Part shown: positions 36,941-44,616 of the stretch, piece by piece | Layout of the letters: every line of letters begins with the position of its first letter | How positions within the stretch are numbered: position 1 is the stretch's first letter | NCBI GenBank assembly: GCA_902624635.1 | Contig: CACNYD010000003.1 | Span: 24,593 to 88,592, forward strand | Length of the DNA stretch: 64,000 nt | From: an uncultured Pelagibacteraceae bacterium | GTDB lineage: Bacteria > Pseudomonadota > Alphaproteobacteria > Pelagibacterales > Pelagibacteraceae | Direction: 5' to 3' | Notes under the pieces: generated by a model | Told to the model about the DNA's origin: nothing | The model's input: only the letters and a program-made list of their open reading frames with translations | Databases searched by the model: none | Program-made: the position numbers and the translations under genes

Positions 36941-37429
36941 TTATTTTGGATTTTTTTTTACTGATTTTGTTTGAGAAATTCTCCAACTTTTAAGTTTAGA
37001 TTTAATTAGAGGGTTACTATTAGAAATGATTGATGCAGCAAGTAAAGCTGCATTGATCGCTCCATCTTCTCCTATCGCCAAAGTTCCCACAGGAATGCCT
37101 TTTGGCATTTGAGCAATAGATAACAAGCTATCTAAACCTTTGAGTTTTTTACTTTCAATTGGTACACCTAATACAGGTATATTGGTAAGCGCAGCGATCA
37201 TCCCAGGTAAATGTGCTGAGCCTCCTGCACCTGCAATAATTACACCGATGTTATTCCTTTCCGCATTAGACGCGTACTTATACATTCTCACTGGGGTTCT
37301 ATGAGCGGAAATAATCTTTATTTCCAAGGGAACTTTGAATTTTTTTAAAATTTGTTTAGCTAATTTCATTGTCTTAAAGTCAGATTGACTGCCCATCACT
37401 ATTGAAACTTTTAGATTTTTTTTATTCAT
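36941..37429 (-). CDS. purE: N5-carboxyaminoimidazole ribonucleotide mutase
   Basis: A 162-aa protein with SIVMGSQSDFKTMKLAKQIL at the start, the catalytic SAHRTPVRMYKYA near 41, and GAGGSAHLPGMIAALTNIPVLGVP, all diagnostic for PurE class I. It rearranges N5-CAIR to CAIR, next to PurK which makes its substrate. It is divergent from the M19-like gene, leaving about 98 bases for promoters. Confidence 0.95.
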   Translation of the reverse strand: MNKKNLKVSIVMGSQSDFKTMKLAKQILKKFKVPLEIKIISAHRTPVRMYKYASNAERNNIGVIIAGAGGSAHLPGMIAALTNIPVLGVPIESKKLKGLDSLLSIAQMPKGIPVGTLAIGEDGAINAALLAASIISNSNPLIKSKLKSWRISQTKSVKKNPK

Positions 37430-37527
37430 GGATTTAATTACAAACTTTATTTCAAAAAATTGTTAAAATTTCAATAAATTAATAGAATTTCAAATACATA
37501 TTGATATGGTTTAATAAAATTAAACTC

Positions 37528-38493
37528 ATGAAATACAAAATTGATAATTTACAATATTGTAATTGGACAAGAGAAGTGTTTGAGATTAATAGACAAGCAG
37601 AATTAGATGCTGTTCATGTAACGATTGTCTATCATGAAGATTATGATGAGTTTCTAAATGAAATAAAAAAGTGGCGGAAACTTTTTGAAAAAAATTCAGA
37701 TTTAATTTTTCAAGGTATTAATTTTAAAGATATTGAAAGAGCTAAAGTAGAAAAAAAAACTGCAATTTTTTTTGGTTTCCAAAACTGTTCACCAATTGAG
37801 GATGACATTAATTTAGTTGAAAAAGTTCATAAACTTGGATGTCGTTTTATGCAATTAACTTATAATAACCAATCTCTTCTCGCAACTGGCTGTTATGAAA
37901 AAACTGATAGCGGAGTTACTAATTTTGGACGAGAAGTTATTAAAGAAATGAACAGAGTTGGAATAGTTATTGATATGTCCCATTCTGCTGAAAAAAGCAC
38001 ATTAGAAGCAATTGAAATAAGCGAAAAACCTATTGCGATTACACATGCTAACCCCAGTTTTTGGCATGCCGCTAAAAGAAACAAATCTAATGATTTATTA
38101 AAAGTTTTAAGTGATAGCGGTGGAATGTTGGGTTTTTCTTTATATCCTCATCATTTGAAAGAGAATAATAATTGTTCCTTAGATAGCTTCTGTGAGATGA
38201 TTGCTAGAACATCAGATATAATGAATGTCAAAAATATTGGTATTGGATCTGATCTATGCTTGAATCAGCCTGACAAAATTGTGGAATGGATGAGAAACGG
38301 TACTTGGTCTAAAAGTAAAAATTATGGAGAGGGCTCTAAAAACAAACCTGGCTTCCCTAAACAACCAGATTGGTTTAAGGATGCTAGAGGTTTTTTTAAT
38401 ATAGAGAAAGGATTAAGAAAAGTTGGATTTTCAGAGGAAGAAACTAATGGGATATTAGGTAACAATTGGTATAATTTTTATAGAAATATATAG
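37528..38493 (+). CDS. Peptidase M19 (membrane dipeptidase) homologue with altered metal site
   Basis: The start is taken at ATG 37528 (MKYKIDNLQYCNW); an upstream TTG at 37501 is possible. The 321-aa TIM barrel keeps the renal-dipeptidase metal histidines in VIDMSHSAEKST and IAITHANPSFWH, and the Asp of IGIGSDL. The N-terminal HxD of the family (DGHND) is replaced by DNLQY, and the bridging Glu (GxEGG) reads GFQNCSP. The binuclear zinc site is therefore incomplete and dipeptidase activity doubtful. Similar M19 proteins sit in glycine betaine/dimethylglycine catabolism loci such as the Pseudomonas gbc/dgc region. It heads a cluster with the next three genes (gap 3 bases). Confidence 0.82.
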   Translation: MKYKIDNLQYCNWTREVFEINRQAELDAVHVTIVYHEDYDEFLNEIKKWRKLFEKNSDLIFQGINFKDIERAKVEKKTAIFFGFQNCSPIEDDINLVEKVHKLGCRFMQLTYNNQSLLATGCYEKTDSGVTNFGREVIKEMNRVGIVIDMSHSAEKSTLEAIEISEKPIAITHANPSFWHAAKRNKSNDLLKVLSDSGGMLGFSLYPHHLKENNNCSLDSFCEMIARTSDIMNVKNIGIGSDLCLNQPDKIVEWMRNGTWSKSKNYGEGSKNKPGFPKQPDWFKDARGFFNIEKGLRKVGFSEEETNGILGNNWYNFYRNI

Positions 38494-38496
38494 AAC

Positions 38497-40149
38497 ATGA
38501 AAGTCGAATTAAGAGATCCAAACATAATAATGAAATTGTCTAGACTAGGGTCTTTTCATCAATCTAAATTATCATTTCTAAGAAGTTTTTTAGATGAATT
38601 CAAAGATTGGGAATATAAAAGAGATTTATTCAACTTAGATTCTGGTGGATATGGAGTAGCGATATATTCCTTCAAAAAAGATAAAAGAGTTTACTCATTA
38701 GTTTGTTTTGCAAACAAAATAGATGATAATGATAGATCAGATAGAGTAATTGCAACTAAATGGGATGCTGCCTTTACTTTACATGATGGAGTTCCCTCAA
38801 AAAATGATATTGAAAGATTAAAGAATGAAGTTCCAAGACAAGAGGTTGGTAGACTATCATACAAAGAATTAACTTTATCTAGAGCAAATAAATCAGTTAG
38901 AATTTTTAATCACGTAGTTGAAAACTTAAGTCAAGGTAATCAGCCGGATTTAGATTTATTAGAAAAAGTCGGATATTTATATAGAACTACAGCTGTTTAT
39001 GGTTCTGGAAAGTTTGGTTTAGCAGATAGATTTAGAATTAAAAATAGGTCAGAAATTAACGGACCTTTTAGATTAGAGATGATGCTGGTCTATTTGGTAA
39101 GGCAATTCACTTTTGATCAAGTAAATCATGTAGCAAAACATAAAAATCCAAAGAAAGCAGTAGACTTAGATCCAAAAATTTGTAGAAAACTTGGCATAGG
39201 AAACTCAACTGGACTAGGTATGGCACCGTTTATTGTAAATCATCCTACTTTGTTAAATAATTGGATTTTATCCAGAGAAATCGCATTAAAAAAAATTAGA
39301 GAAATTAAAAATGTAAACCCAAAAGATGGAGAATTATTTAAAAAATGTGTCAAAGGTTCTTTGAAAAATATAACAAGTTGGAATTCTGAAAGTGAATTCC
39401 AAATTAAAAAAATAAATTCTTTGCTCATTAATTTAAAAAAATTTTTAGAATTTATAGAAAATCAATTAGATTTTGCTAGTCCGTATCCTTTTAACCAAAT
39501 ATATTTATGGTTAGATAAAGAAACTTGCGAAGAAACTACAGAGTATATTGTATCTATGATGATGGAACCTTTTGATGAAATTGTTCGGCCATTAGTTAAG
39601 AATATGAGCTCAGATGAGGAAAAGTATTTTAGAATTCCCACGGAAAGAACAGTTTTAGAGCTTAAAAATATTTTAAAGCAAAGATATCCTGATATTCTTA
39701 AAATTGACTTCGAAGATAAATCAAATTTAAGAAATTTCTGGTTTATTTCTAAAAATAAGGAAGAACCCAGGTATGCTGATCGTTTTGAGGAGGAAGGTTC
39801 AGAATTAGAACAACCTCTTGCAATTGCTAGAGATATCAAAAAACTCCATTATAAATTAATTTCATGCAAAGATGACTCATCTATTGCCGAATTTTTAATG
39901 AATAATTCTGAACTTCGACATGTAGTGAGACGTGCATTTATAATTGAAAAATTTCCGTATGCCGAGATACAAGACAACACAATTAGTGAAAATGTTGTAC
40001 CAATAGATATGTTAAGATTAAAATTATCTTTCTTTGGAGCATTAAAATTTGATCCTAGATCAGATAAATGGTTAAGAATTTGCATGTTCCAAGGAGCACC
40101 ACTTCCACAAGAATTAAAAAATTATAATCAGCATTGGGTTTATAGCTGA
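38497..40149 (+). CDS. Large conserved-looking protein of unknown function, 550 aa
   Basis: A soluble 550-aa protein lacking signal and membrane segments. Notable blocks are LDSGGYGVAIYSF near 47, PRQEVGRLSYKELTLSRANK near 113, EKVGYLYRTTAVYGSGKFG near 155, KLGIGNSTGLGMAPFIVNHP near 230, and the C-terminal LRICMFQGAPLPQELKNYNQHW. The density of Gly/Pro/aromatic motifs suggests a folded enzyme-like protein. It lies 3 bases after the M19-like gene and 9 bases before the DUF3726-like gene. I do not recognise a family. A role in betaine or related osmolyte catabolism is only an idea from context. Confidence 0.8.
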   Translation: MKVELRDPNIIMKLSRLGSFHQSKLSFLRSFLDEFKDWEYKRDLFNLDSGGYGVAIYSFKKDKRVYSLVCFANKIDDNDRSDRVIATKWDAAFTLHDGVPSKNDIERLKNEVPRQEVGRLSYKELTLSRANKSVRIFNHVVENLSQGNQPDLDLLEKVGYLYRTTAVYGSGKFGLADRFRIKNRSEINGPFRLEMMLVYLVRQFTFDQVNHVAKHKNPKKAVDLDPKICRKLGIGNSTGLGMAPFIVNHPTLLNNWILSREIALKKIREIKNVNPKDGELFKKCVKGSLKNITSWNSESEFQIKKINSLLINLKKFLEFIENQLDFASPYPFNQIYLWLDKETCEETTEYIVSMMMEPFDEIVRPLVKNMSSDEEKYFRIPTERTVLELKNILKQRYPDILKIDFEDKSNLRNFWFISKNKEEPRYADRFEEEGSELEQPLAIARDIKKLHYKLISCKDDSSIAEFLMNNSELRHVVRRAFIIEKFPYAEIQDNTISENVVPIDMLRLKLSFFGALKFDPRSDKWLRICMFQGAPLPQELKNYNQHWVYS

Positions 40150-40158
40150 TAAAATTTT

Positions 40159-40770
40159 ATGAAATCTTTGAGTGAAATTGAAACAACTTCAAAACGCGCA
40201 AGTAGAGCATCAGGTTATTCTTGGGGGATAAGCGAAGAGGTTGGAAAAAGTGTAAGATTGCTAGAAATGTTTAACTTTGAGGGAATTAAAAATTTAAATG
40301 AATACTTAAAAGAAAAAAAAGATAAAAAGTTCGAGAGTCTAAATCTAATTAGTGAAAACAATGAATGTTCTGTATTTTCTTACTGCCCAATTATTTTAGG
40401 AGTAAGTTTTTTAGATCAAATTGAAAAAATTGAAAAAAAAAAGATCATTAATTTTTCCAAAATTGCATACCCATTATTATTTTTACCATTTCTTAGCAGA
40501 AGCTCTGAGGTGATTGGAAAAAAAATATTTTTTAAATTTGAAAAAAGTGAATTTTTATTAAATATTAATGTCAATATTTCAACAAACCTATTGGATAAAA
40601 ATTGTCCAAACATTGCAACAAATGCAGAGGTAAAAATTTTAGAGAATAATGACAATTTTACTGAGAATGATTGGAAAAGCTTATATCAATTATCAGAGAA
40701 AACATTTGTTGAGGAGTCGGAAAGTTTAAAAAAAGGTGCAGCAGGAGCAGGTTTGACTGATAATGACTAA
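40159..40770 (+). CDS. DUF3726-like protein, 203 aa
   Basis: The N-terminus LSEIETTSKRASRASGYSWGISEEVGKSVRLLE resembles DUF3726 proteins, whose hallmark is a Ser/Glu-rich start followed by RA-R-AG-WG-AEE. The remainder includes SYCPIILGVSFLDQI and a C-terminal KKGAAGAGLTDND, also DUF3726-like. It is a cytosolic protein of unknown function. It overlaps the next zinc-ribbon ORF by 8 bases. The family call is from memory of the pattern and moderately sure. Confidence 0.7.
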   Translation: MKSLSEIETTSKRASRASGYSWGISEEVGKSVRLLEMFNFEGIKNLNEYLKEKKDKKFESLNLISENNECSVFSYCPIILGVSFLDQIEKIEKKKIINFSKIAYPLLFLPFLSRSSEVIGKKIFFKFEKSEFLLNINVNISTNLLDKNCPNIATNAEVKILENNDNFTENDWKSLYQLSEKTFVEESESLKKGAAGAGLTDND

Positions 40771-40933
40771 AGATGATTACACGAAACATCAATATAATAT
40801 AAATACTGATGAGTTAAATGATATTTGTGATGAGTGTAAAAAAACTGACGAAAGTGTTACACAAAATTTAATCTTAACAGGATTCAAAATTTGTGAGTCA
40901 TGTAGAATTTCAAAGACTATATTCCCAATTTAA
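40763..40933 (+). CDS. Zinc-ribbon microprotein, 56 aa
   Basis: A 56-aa ORF starting inside the end of the DUF3726-like gene (MTKDDYTKHQYNI). It has ICDECKKTDE near 21-30 and ICESCRISK near 44-51, two CxxC knuckles 20 residues apart, as in a zinc ribbon. It ends overlapping the convergent Yip1-like gene by 4 bases. The coupling and paired CxxC support a real gene, the fourth member of the M19/550-aa/DUF3726 cluster. Confidence 0.75.
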   Translation: MTKDDYTKHQYNINTDELNDICDECKKTDESVTQNLILTGFKICESCRISKTIFPI

Positions 40934-41499
40934 CTTACTACACCACTATTAATTTTAAAAACCTGGCTAAGAAAATATATTAATAGTAAGGCTTGAGGTG
41001 CTAATGATATAATTGCTGGCTTTAAGTGATTTTCATATTTTAGCACTTGTTTAAGTGCAATAATTAGAGCAATACAATACCAAATATAGGGAATTAATGT
41101 TAAATAAATTAATTTGATATTAATAATGAGAACATAAAAAATAAAAGGACTGTTTGCAAATGCAACTGCAATTAAAAGTTTTCTAAAATTACATTTCGTA
41201 TTATTGCTTGGAAAAAGCACAACTCCAACAAAATAGAGATAACCAGTTTTTATAAACCAAACTATAAAAGACGTAATTAAAATTGATCTAAAGGATGGTC
41301 CTTTCACATCAGTAATTCCAAACGTCCCACTCATATGTTTAAAAAAAACTGAGCCTGGAACCATACTAATAATCGAAGTTAACAAAATAACTATAATAGC
41401 AAAATAAATTGAAGCTTCGCCAAAATTTTTGTTATCGCTATATAGTGTTTTATCAAGTTTTATAGATTTAAAAATTATATTTAAGAATTCACCAAACAT
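40930..41499 (-). CDS. Yip1-like multi-span membrane protein
   Basis: A 189-aa protein with about five hydrophobic helices (IYFAIIVILLTSIISMVPGS near 31, then LLIAVAFANSPFIFYVL near 108). The pattern and the SPFIF motif resemble Yip1-domain proteins of unknown role in alphaproteobacteria. Its start overlaps the stop of the 34-aa ORF (TAATG). Substrate or function unknown. Confidence 0.7.
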   Translation of the reverse strand: MFGEFLNIIFKSIKLDKTLYSDNKNFGEASIYFAIIVILLTSIISMVPGSVFFKHMSGTFGITDVKGPSFRSILITSFIVWFIKTGYLYFVGVVLFPSNNTKCNFRKLLIAVAFANSPFIFYVLIINIKLIYLTLIPYIWYCIALIIALKQVLKYENHLKPAIISLAPQALLLIYFLSQVFKINSGVVS

Positions 41500-41603
41500 T
41501 ATTTTTTTTTATTTTTTTGTTCCTTATAAGATACAATCAATGGAAATAGTAATAATGCAATGGCAATGATAATGCAAACCGCAATAATAAAACTTTTTAC
41601 CAT
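41499..41603 (-). CDS. Single-helix microprotein, 34 aa
   Basis: A 34-codon ORF: MVKSFIIAVCIIIAIALLLF, then a short polar tail ending in Lys. Its stop overlaps the Yip1-like start as TAATG, and it begins about 40 bases after the GcvT-like gene. It could be a real coupled membrane microprotein or a leader. Evidence is hydrophobicity and coupling only. Confidence 0.45.
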   Translation of the reverse strand: MVKSFIIAVCIIIAIALLLFPLIVSYKEQKNKKK

Positions 41604-41614
41604 CCAAGATTATA

Positions 41615-41634
41615 AGGGGAGCTTAAACTCCCCT
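41615..41634 (-). terminator. Hairpin after the DmdA-like gene
   Basis: A perfect 7-bp stem AGGGGAG/CTCCCCT with a 6-base loop, about 10 bases beyond the stop at 41644. No U-run follows on the minus strand, so it may be a weak terminator or an mRNA-stabilising hairpin between this gene and the 34-aa ORF. Confidence 0.5.
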
Positions 41635-41643
41635 AGAAAATAA

Positions 41644-43002
41644 TTAACCTGATACCACTTCCCTTGTATTAGCATTGTAAGATTCCTTAAATGGAATATC
41701 AACAACAACAGCATCAACTGGGGTTCCTGGTTTATCTGAATATTTCTCTGGTAAATGAATTTTAAATTTCTTTCCAATTTTTCCTTTTGGAAAACCGTTA
41801 GCATTCAATGTTCCATCAAAAGGTACATATCCCATAGCAATATTAGTTTTCTTTTCAGGATGCCACCATGGTGAAGTTACAAATCCGACAGGATTTCCAC
41901 CAGCTTCATTTGATATTAACCAAAAATCTGGTGCATAATCATCAATAGGTTTTCCACCCAACTCTAATCCAACTAACTGAAGTTTATAAGGTTTTTTTCC
42001 ATCCCTAAGTTCCTTGCCCATTTTTTCTAAGGCAGCTTTACCAACATAGTCAGCTTTTTTATTCCATTCTCCTTTACCAGATAATGAAACCTGATAGCCT
42101 AAGTTACATTGATAAGGATTATGTTGTTGATCCATGTCTTGTCCCCATGAAAGAATTCCAGCTTGAATTCTTCTATGGTGTGCAGGGGCAATAACCATAA
42201 GTTTATGTTTTTTTCCAGCTTCAAGGACTGCATTCCACATATCTTCTGCATATAAAGTTGCATTTCTTAAATAAATTTCATATCCAGCCTCACCAGAGAA
42301 ACCTGATTGTGAAATTACACAACTTCTTCCTGCAATTTTAACTTCAGCTAAGCCATAAAAAGGCATATTATCAAAATCAACCTGATCTCCACAAAGATCT
42401 TTCATCAAAGCTTTTGATTTAGGACCTTGTATTTGAACTGGACATGCATCTATCTCCTCAATTGTGCAATTAAATTTACCATCAGCATTTACTCCTTGCA
42501 GGTACATTCCAATATCAGAGTCAGATAATGAAAACCAAAATTCATCTTTAGAAATTCTTAATAGAATTGGATCATTTAAAACTCCGCCATAAGCATTACA
42601 CAAAATTACATACCTTGCTCTCATCGGAGAAATTTTAGTCGCATCTCTTGTTATCACATAATCTGTGAATTTTTCTGCATCTGGACCCTTTACTCTTATT
42701 TGTCTCTCAACAGCAACGTTCCACATCGTTACATGATTTACAATTGCATCATATTCAACCATTGCTCCACCATCCTCTGGTTTTACATATCCTCGAGGAT
42801 GATAAATTCGATTGTAAACAGTTGCTCTCCAGCAACCTGCCTGCATTGATAGATGCCAATATGGTGACTTTCTCACTCTTGTTGAAATTAACATTTCAAC
42901 TTTTGTTGGGCCACTTTGTCTTAAATTGTATGGTACTTGTCGATCTGATTGATCAACTGAAGTAACATGTTTTAGTTTAGTATAGTCAAATTCTTTAGAC
43001 AT
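41644..43002 (-). CDS. DmdA-like GcvT-family THF-dependent demethylase, substrate unknown
   Basis: The start is taken at the second ATG (MSKEFDYTKL): AAGGAG is 7 bases ahead of it but only 1 base before the first ATG at 43008. The 452-aa protein has the GcvT fold with WNVAVERQIRVKGPDA, YVITRDATKISPM, GGVLNDPILLRI, EIDACPVQIQGPKSKALM and SGFSGEAGYEIYL, the pattern shared with DMSP demethylase DmdA. DmdA is about 370 aa; here an N-terminal about 50 aa and a long C-terminus are extra. It probably moves a methyl group to THF. It overlaps the MetF-like gene, which suggests methyl-THF is oxidised next. DMSP or another methylated donor is possible. Confidence 0.75.
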   Translation of the reverse strand: MSKEFDYTKLKHVTSVDQSDRQVPYNLRQSGPTKVEMLISTRVRKSPYWHLSMQAGCWRATVYNRIYHPRGYVKPEDGGAMVEYDAIVNHVTMWNVAVERQIRVKGPDAEKFTDYVITRDATKISPMRARYVILCNAYGGVLNDPILLRISKDEFWFSLSDSDIGMYLQGVNADGKFNCTIEEIDACPVQIQGPKSKALMKDLCGDQVDFDNMPFYGLAEVKIAGRSCVISQSGFSGEAGYEIYLRNATLYAEDMWNAVLEAGKKHKLMVIAPAHHRRIQAGILSWGQDMDQQHNPYQCNLGYQVSLSGKGEWNKKADYVGKAALEKMGKELRDGKKPYKLQLVGLELGGKPIDDYAPDFWLISNEAGGNPVGFVTSPWWHPEKKTNIAMGYVPFDGTLNANGFPKGKIGKKFKIHLPEKYSDKPGTPVDAVVVDIPFKESYNANTREVVSG

Positions 43003-43723
43003 AACCATTCTCCTTCAACCACTTGTTTGTTTCCTTCAAGCCGCCGAATGTATAAATGTGGAAGAAATCAGTATGCGATTTAACTTTCCCAATTAGATCA
43101 TTAGGGTCTTTAGGTTTTAATAAATCTAACGCCTTAGTAAAATTAGATTTAAGAAAATTTAAGGAATTTTTTGCTCCAACAATATTAGCAAATTTAATTA
43201 AGCTTGATATTTTTAGAGGTCCAGTAATTCCAACATGCACTGGTACGCTTTGTTTAGAAACAAAATCTATAATAGGCTGGGGATCTAATAACCACTGTGT
43301 TACTATATAATCAGCATAAGGCTTTTTATCTATCATAGCTTTTTCTAATTCTGAATCGGATATATCAGGACTCCCCTCTGGGTGTCCAGCAATTCCTATT
43401 GTCATCTTCTCAAAATAACCAGTTTCCAAAAGTTGAAACGAGCTATCAAATTTTCCCATTGGTTCTCTTCCACCACCAATTACCAAAACTTGTTTAACCC
43501 CACCGTCTTTACACCTTGAAACGTAATCTTTTAGTTGCTTTTCATCCTGCATTGATCTTGCAGGAAAGTGAGGAACAGGATTAAAACCTTTTTTAACTAA
43601 CTCAACTGCTTGTTGTGCTGTCTCTTTATAATCTCCACCAGGTAACATTGTTATATAAATATCATTTACAGGAGGGACAGTATCAAGGTCTGTTGAAGGG
43701 CTAATTTCCAAAGAAAAATTCAT
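42995..43723 (-). CDS. Short MetF-like protein (methylenetetrahydrofolate reductase family)
   Basis: A 242-aa TIM-barrel-like protein, shorter than MetF (about 290-300 aa). MNFSLEISPS at the start matches the MetF FEFFPP strand with its catalytic Glu, and NPVPHFPARSM and AGHPEGSPDISDSELEK match further MetF blocks. The MetF ALRGDxP loop reads VIGGGREP instead, so the Asp that contacts folate is missing. It overlaps the DmdA-like gene by 8 bases. It may oxidise methyl-THF made by that protein, but the altered loop leaves a different folate role open. Confidence 0.78.
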   Translation of the reverse strand: MNFSLEISPSTDLDTVPPVNDIYITMLPGGDYKETAQQAVELVKKGFNPVPHFPARSMQDEKQLKDYVSRCKDGGVKQVLVIGGGREPMGKFDSSFQLLETGYFEKMTIGIAGHPEGSPDISDSELEKAMIDKKPYADYIVTQWLLDPQPIIDFVSKQSVPVHVGITGPLKISSLIKFANIVGAKNSLNFLKSNFTKALDLLKPKDPNDLIGKVKSHTDFFHIYTFGGLKETNKWLKENGYV

Positions 43724-43828
43724 TTTTTCAGATCATTATCTTTTTTAAAAAAGCTGTCAAAGAATTTATTAAATGACGCAATAAAATTTGTTGCTTAAAA
43801 TTGGGTGGGTTGCTAACTATTTCAAGTG

Positions 43829-44236
43829 ATGAAGATTATATTAATTATGGGTTTACCTGGTTCAGGTAAAACTACTTTGGCCTCCGAGTTGGTCCCTCTG
43901 TTAAAAGCAAAATGGCTCAATGCTGATGAGGTAAGAAAGGAGGCAAATGATTGGGATTTTTCTGCTGAGGGAAGGACCAGACAAGCAAAGAGAATGTGGT
44001 CAAAAGCTCAGGAGTATAAAAATCAAGGCAATCATGTTATTGCAGACTTTGTTTGTCCAACACCTGCCGCAAGAGCATTATTTCCTGCAGATTTTATTAT
44101 ATGGGTAGACACTATTAAACAAGGTAGATTTGATGATACCAATAAAATGTTTGTAAGGCCTGATAAGTATGACTTTCATGTAACAACTCAAGATGCTAAA
44201 AATTGGGCACCAAAGATTTTTAAGGAAATAAAATAA
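43829..44236 (+). CDS. APS-kinase-like P-loop kinase
   Basis: About 135 aa; the start is ATG 43829 rather than the adjacent GTG. The Walker A GLPGSGKTTLASELVP near 7 and the following LNADEVRKEANDWDFSAEGR resemble adenylylsulfate kinase. The ADFVCPTPAARALF stretch matches the CysC-like IVSFISPxRxxR block. The C-terminus is short. It probably phosphorylates a small molecule; APS itself is unlikely to be the only option. Its stop overlaps the next gene, a nucleotidylyltransferase, suggesting a two-step pathway. Confidence 0.75.
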   Translation: MKIILIMGLPGSGKTTLASELVPLLKAKWLNADEVRKEANDWDFSAEGRTRQAKRMWSKAQEYKNQGNHVIADFVCPTPAARALFPADFIIWVDTIKQGRFDDTNKMFVRPDKYDFHVTTQDAKNWAPKIFKEIK

Positions 44237-44610
44237 TGTCTTATAAATGGGACAATAAAAAACCGACTGCTCAAATGTTAGGACGGTGGCAACCATTCCA
44301 CGATGGTCACTATACTTTATTTAAAAAGATAATTAAAAAAACTGGACAAGTCTGTATACAAATCAGAGATGTACAAGGTGTGGATGATAATCCGTTTGAT
44401 TTTGAAACGGTAAAAAAAAATATTGAAGATAAACTAAATCCAGAATTCGAGGGCCGTTTTAAGATTATGTTAGTTCCCAATATTACAAATATTTGTTACG
44501 GAAGAGGTGTTGGTTATAAGATAGAAGAAATCGTTCTACCTGAGGAAATACAAAAAATTTCAGCCACCAAGATAAGAGCAAAGATGAGGGAAGAGGGTAA
44601 ACTAAAATAG
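44236..44610 (+). CDS. Small cytidylyl/adenylyltransferase-like protein
   Basis: A 124-aa nucleotidylyltransferase-fold protein. GRWQPFHDGHYTLFKKI near 16 holds the HxGH-type motif, and KISATKIRAKMREEG at the C-terminus matches the ISxTxIR motif of this superfamily. The size is at the low end, so it should be a compact single domain. It starts within the stop of the kinase gene (TAATG). It would transfer a nucleotide to a phosphorylated substrate; the actual substrate is unknown. Confidence 0.75.
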   Translation: MSYKWDNKKPTAQMLGRWQPFHDGHYTLFKKIIKKTGQVCIQIRDVQGVDDNPFDFETVKKNIEDKLNPEFEGRFKIMLVPNITNICYGRGVGYKIEEIVLPEEIQKISATKIRAKMREEGKLK

Positions 44611-44616
44611 TTTCTG

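Noticed and set aside
39462..39839. 125-codon minus-strand frame within the 550-aa gene
   Set aside because: Fully antisense to a well-supported coding frame, Ser-rich composition, no ribosome-binding site or domain.
41644..43002. Calling this gene dmdA outright
   Set aside because: The sequence is DmdA-like, but it is about 80 residues longer and linked to a MetF-like gene; substrate cannot be read from sequence.
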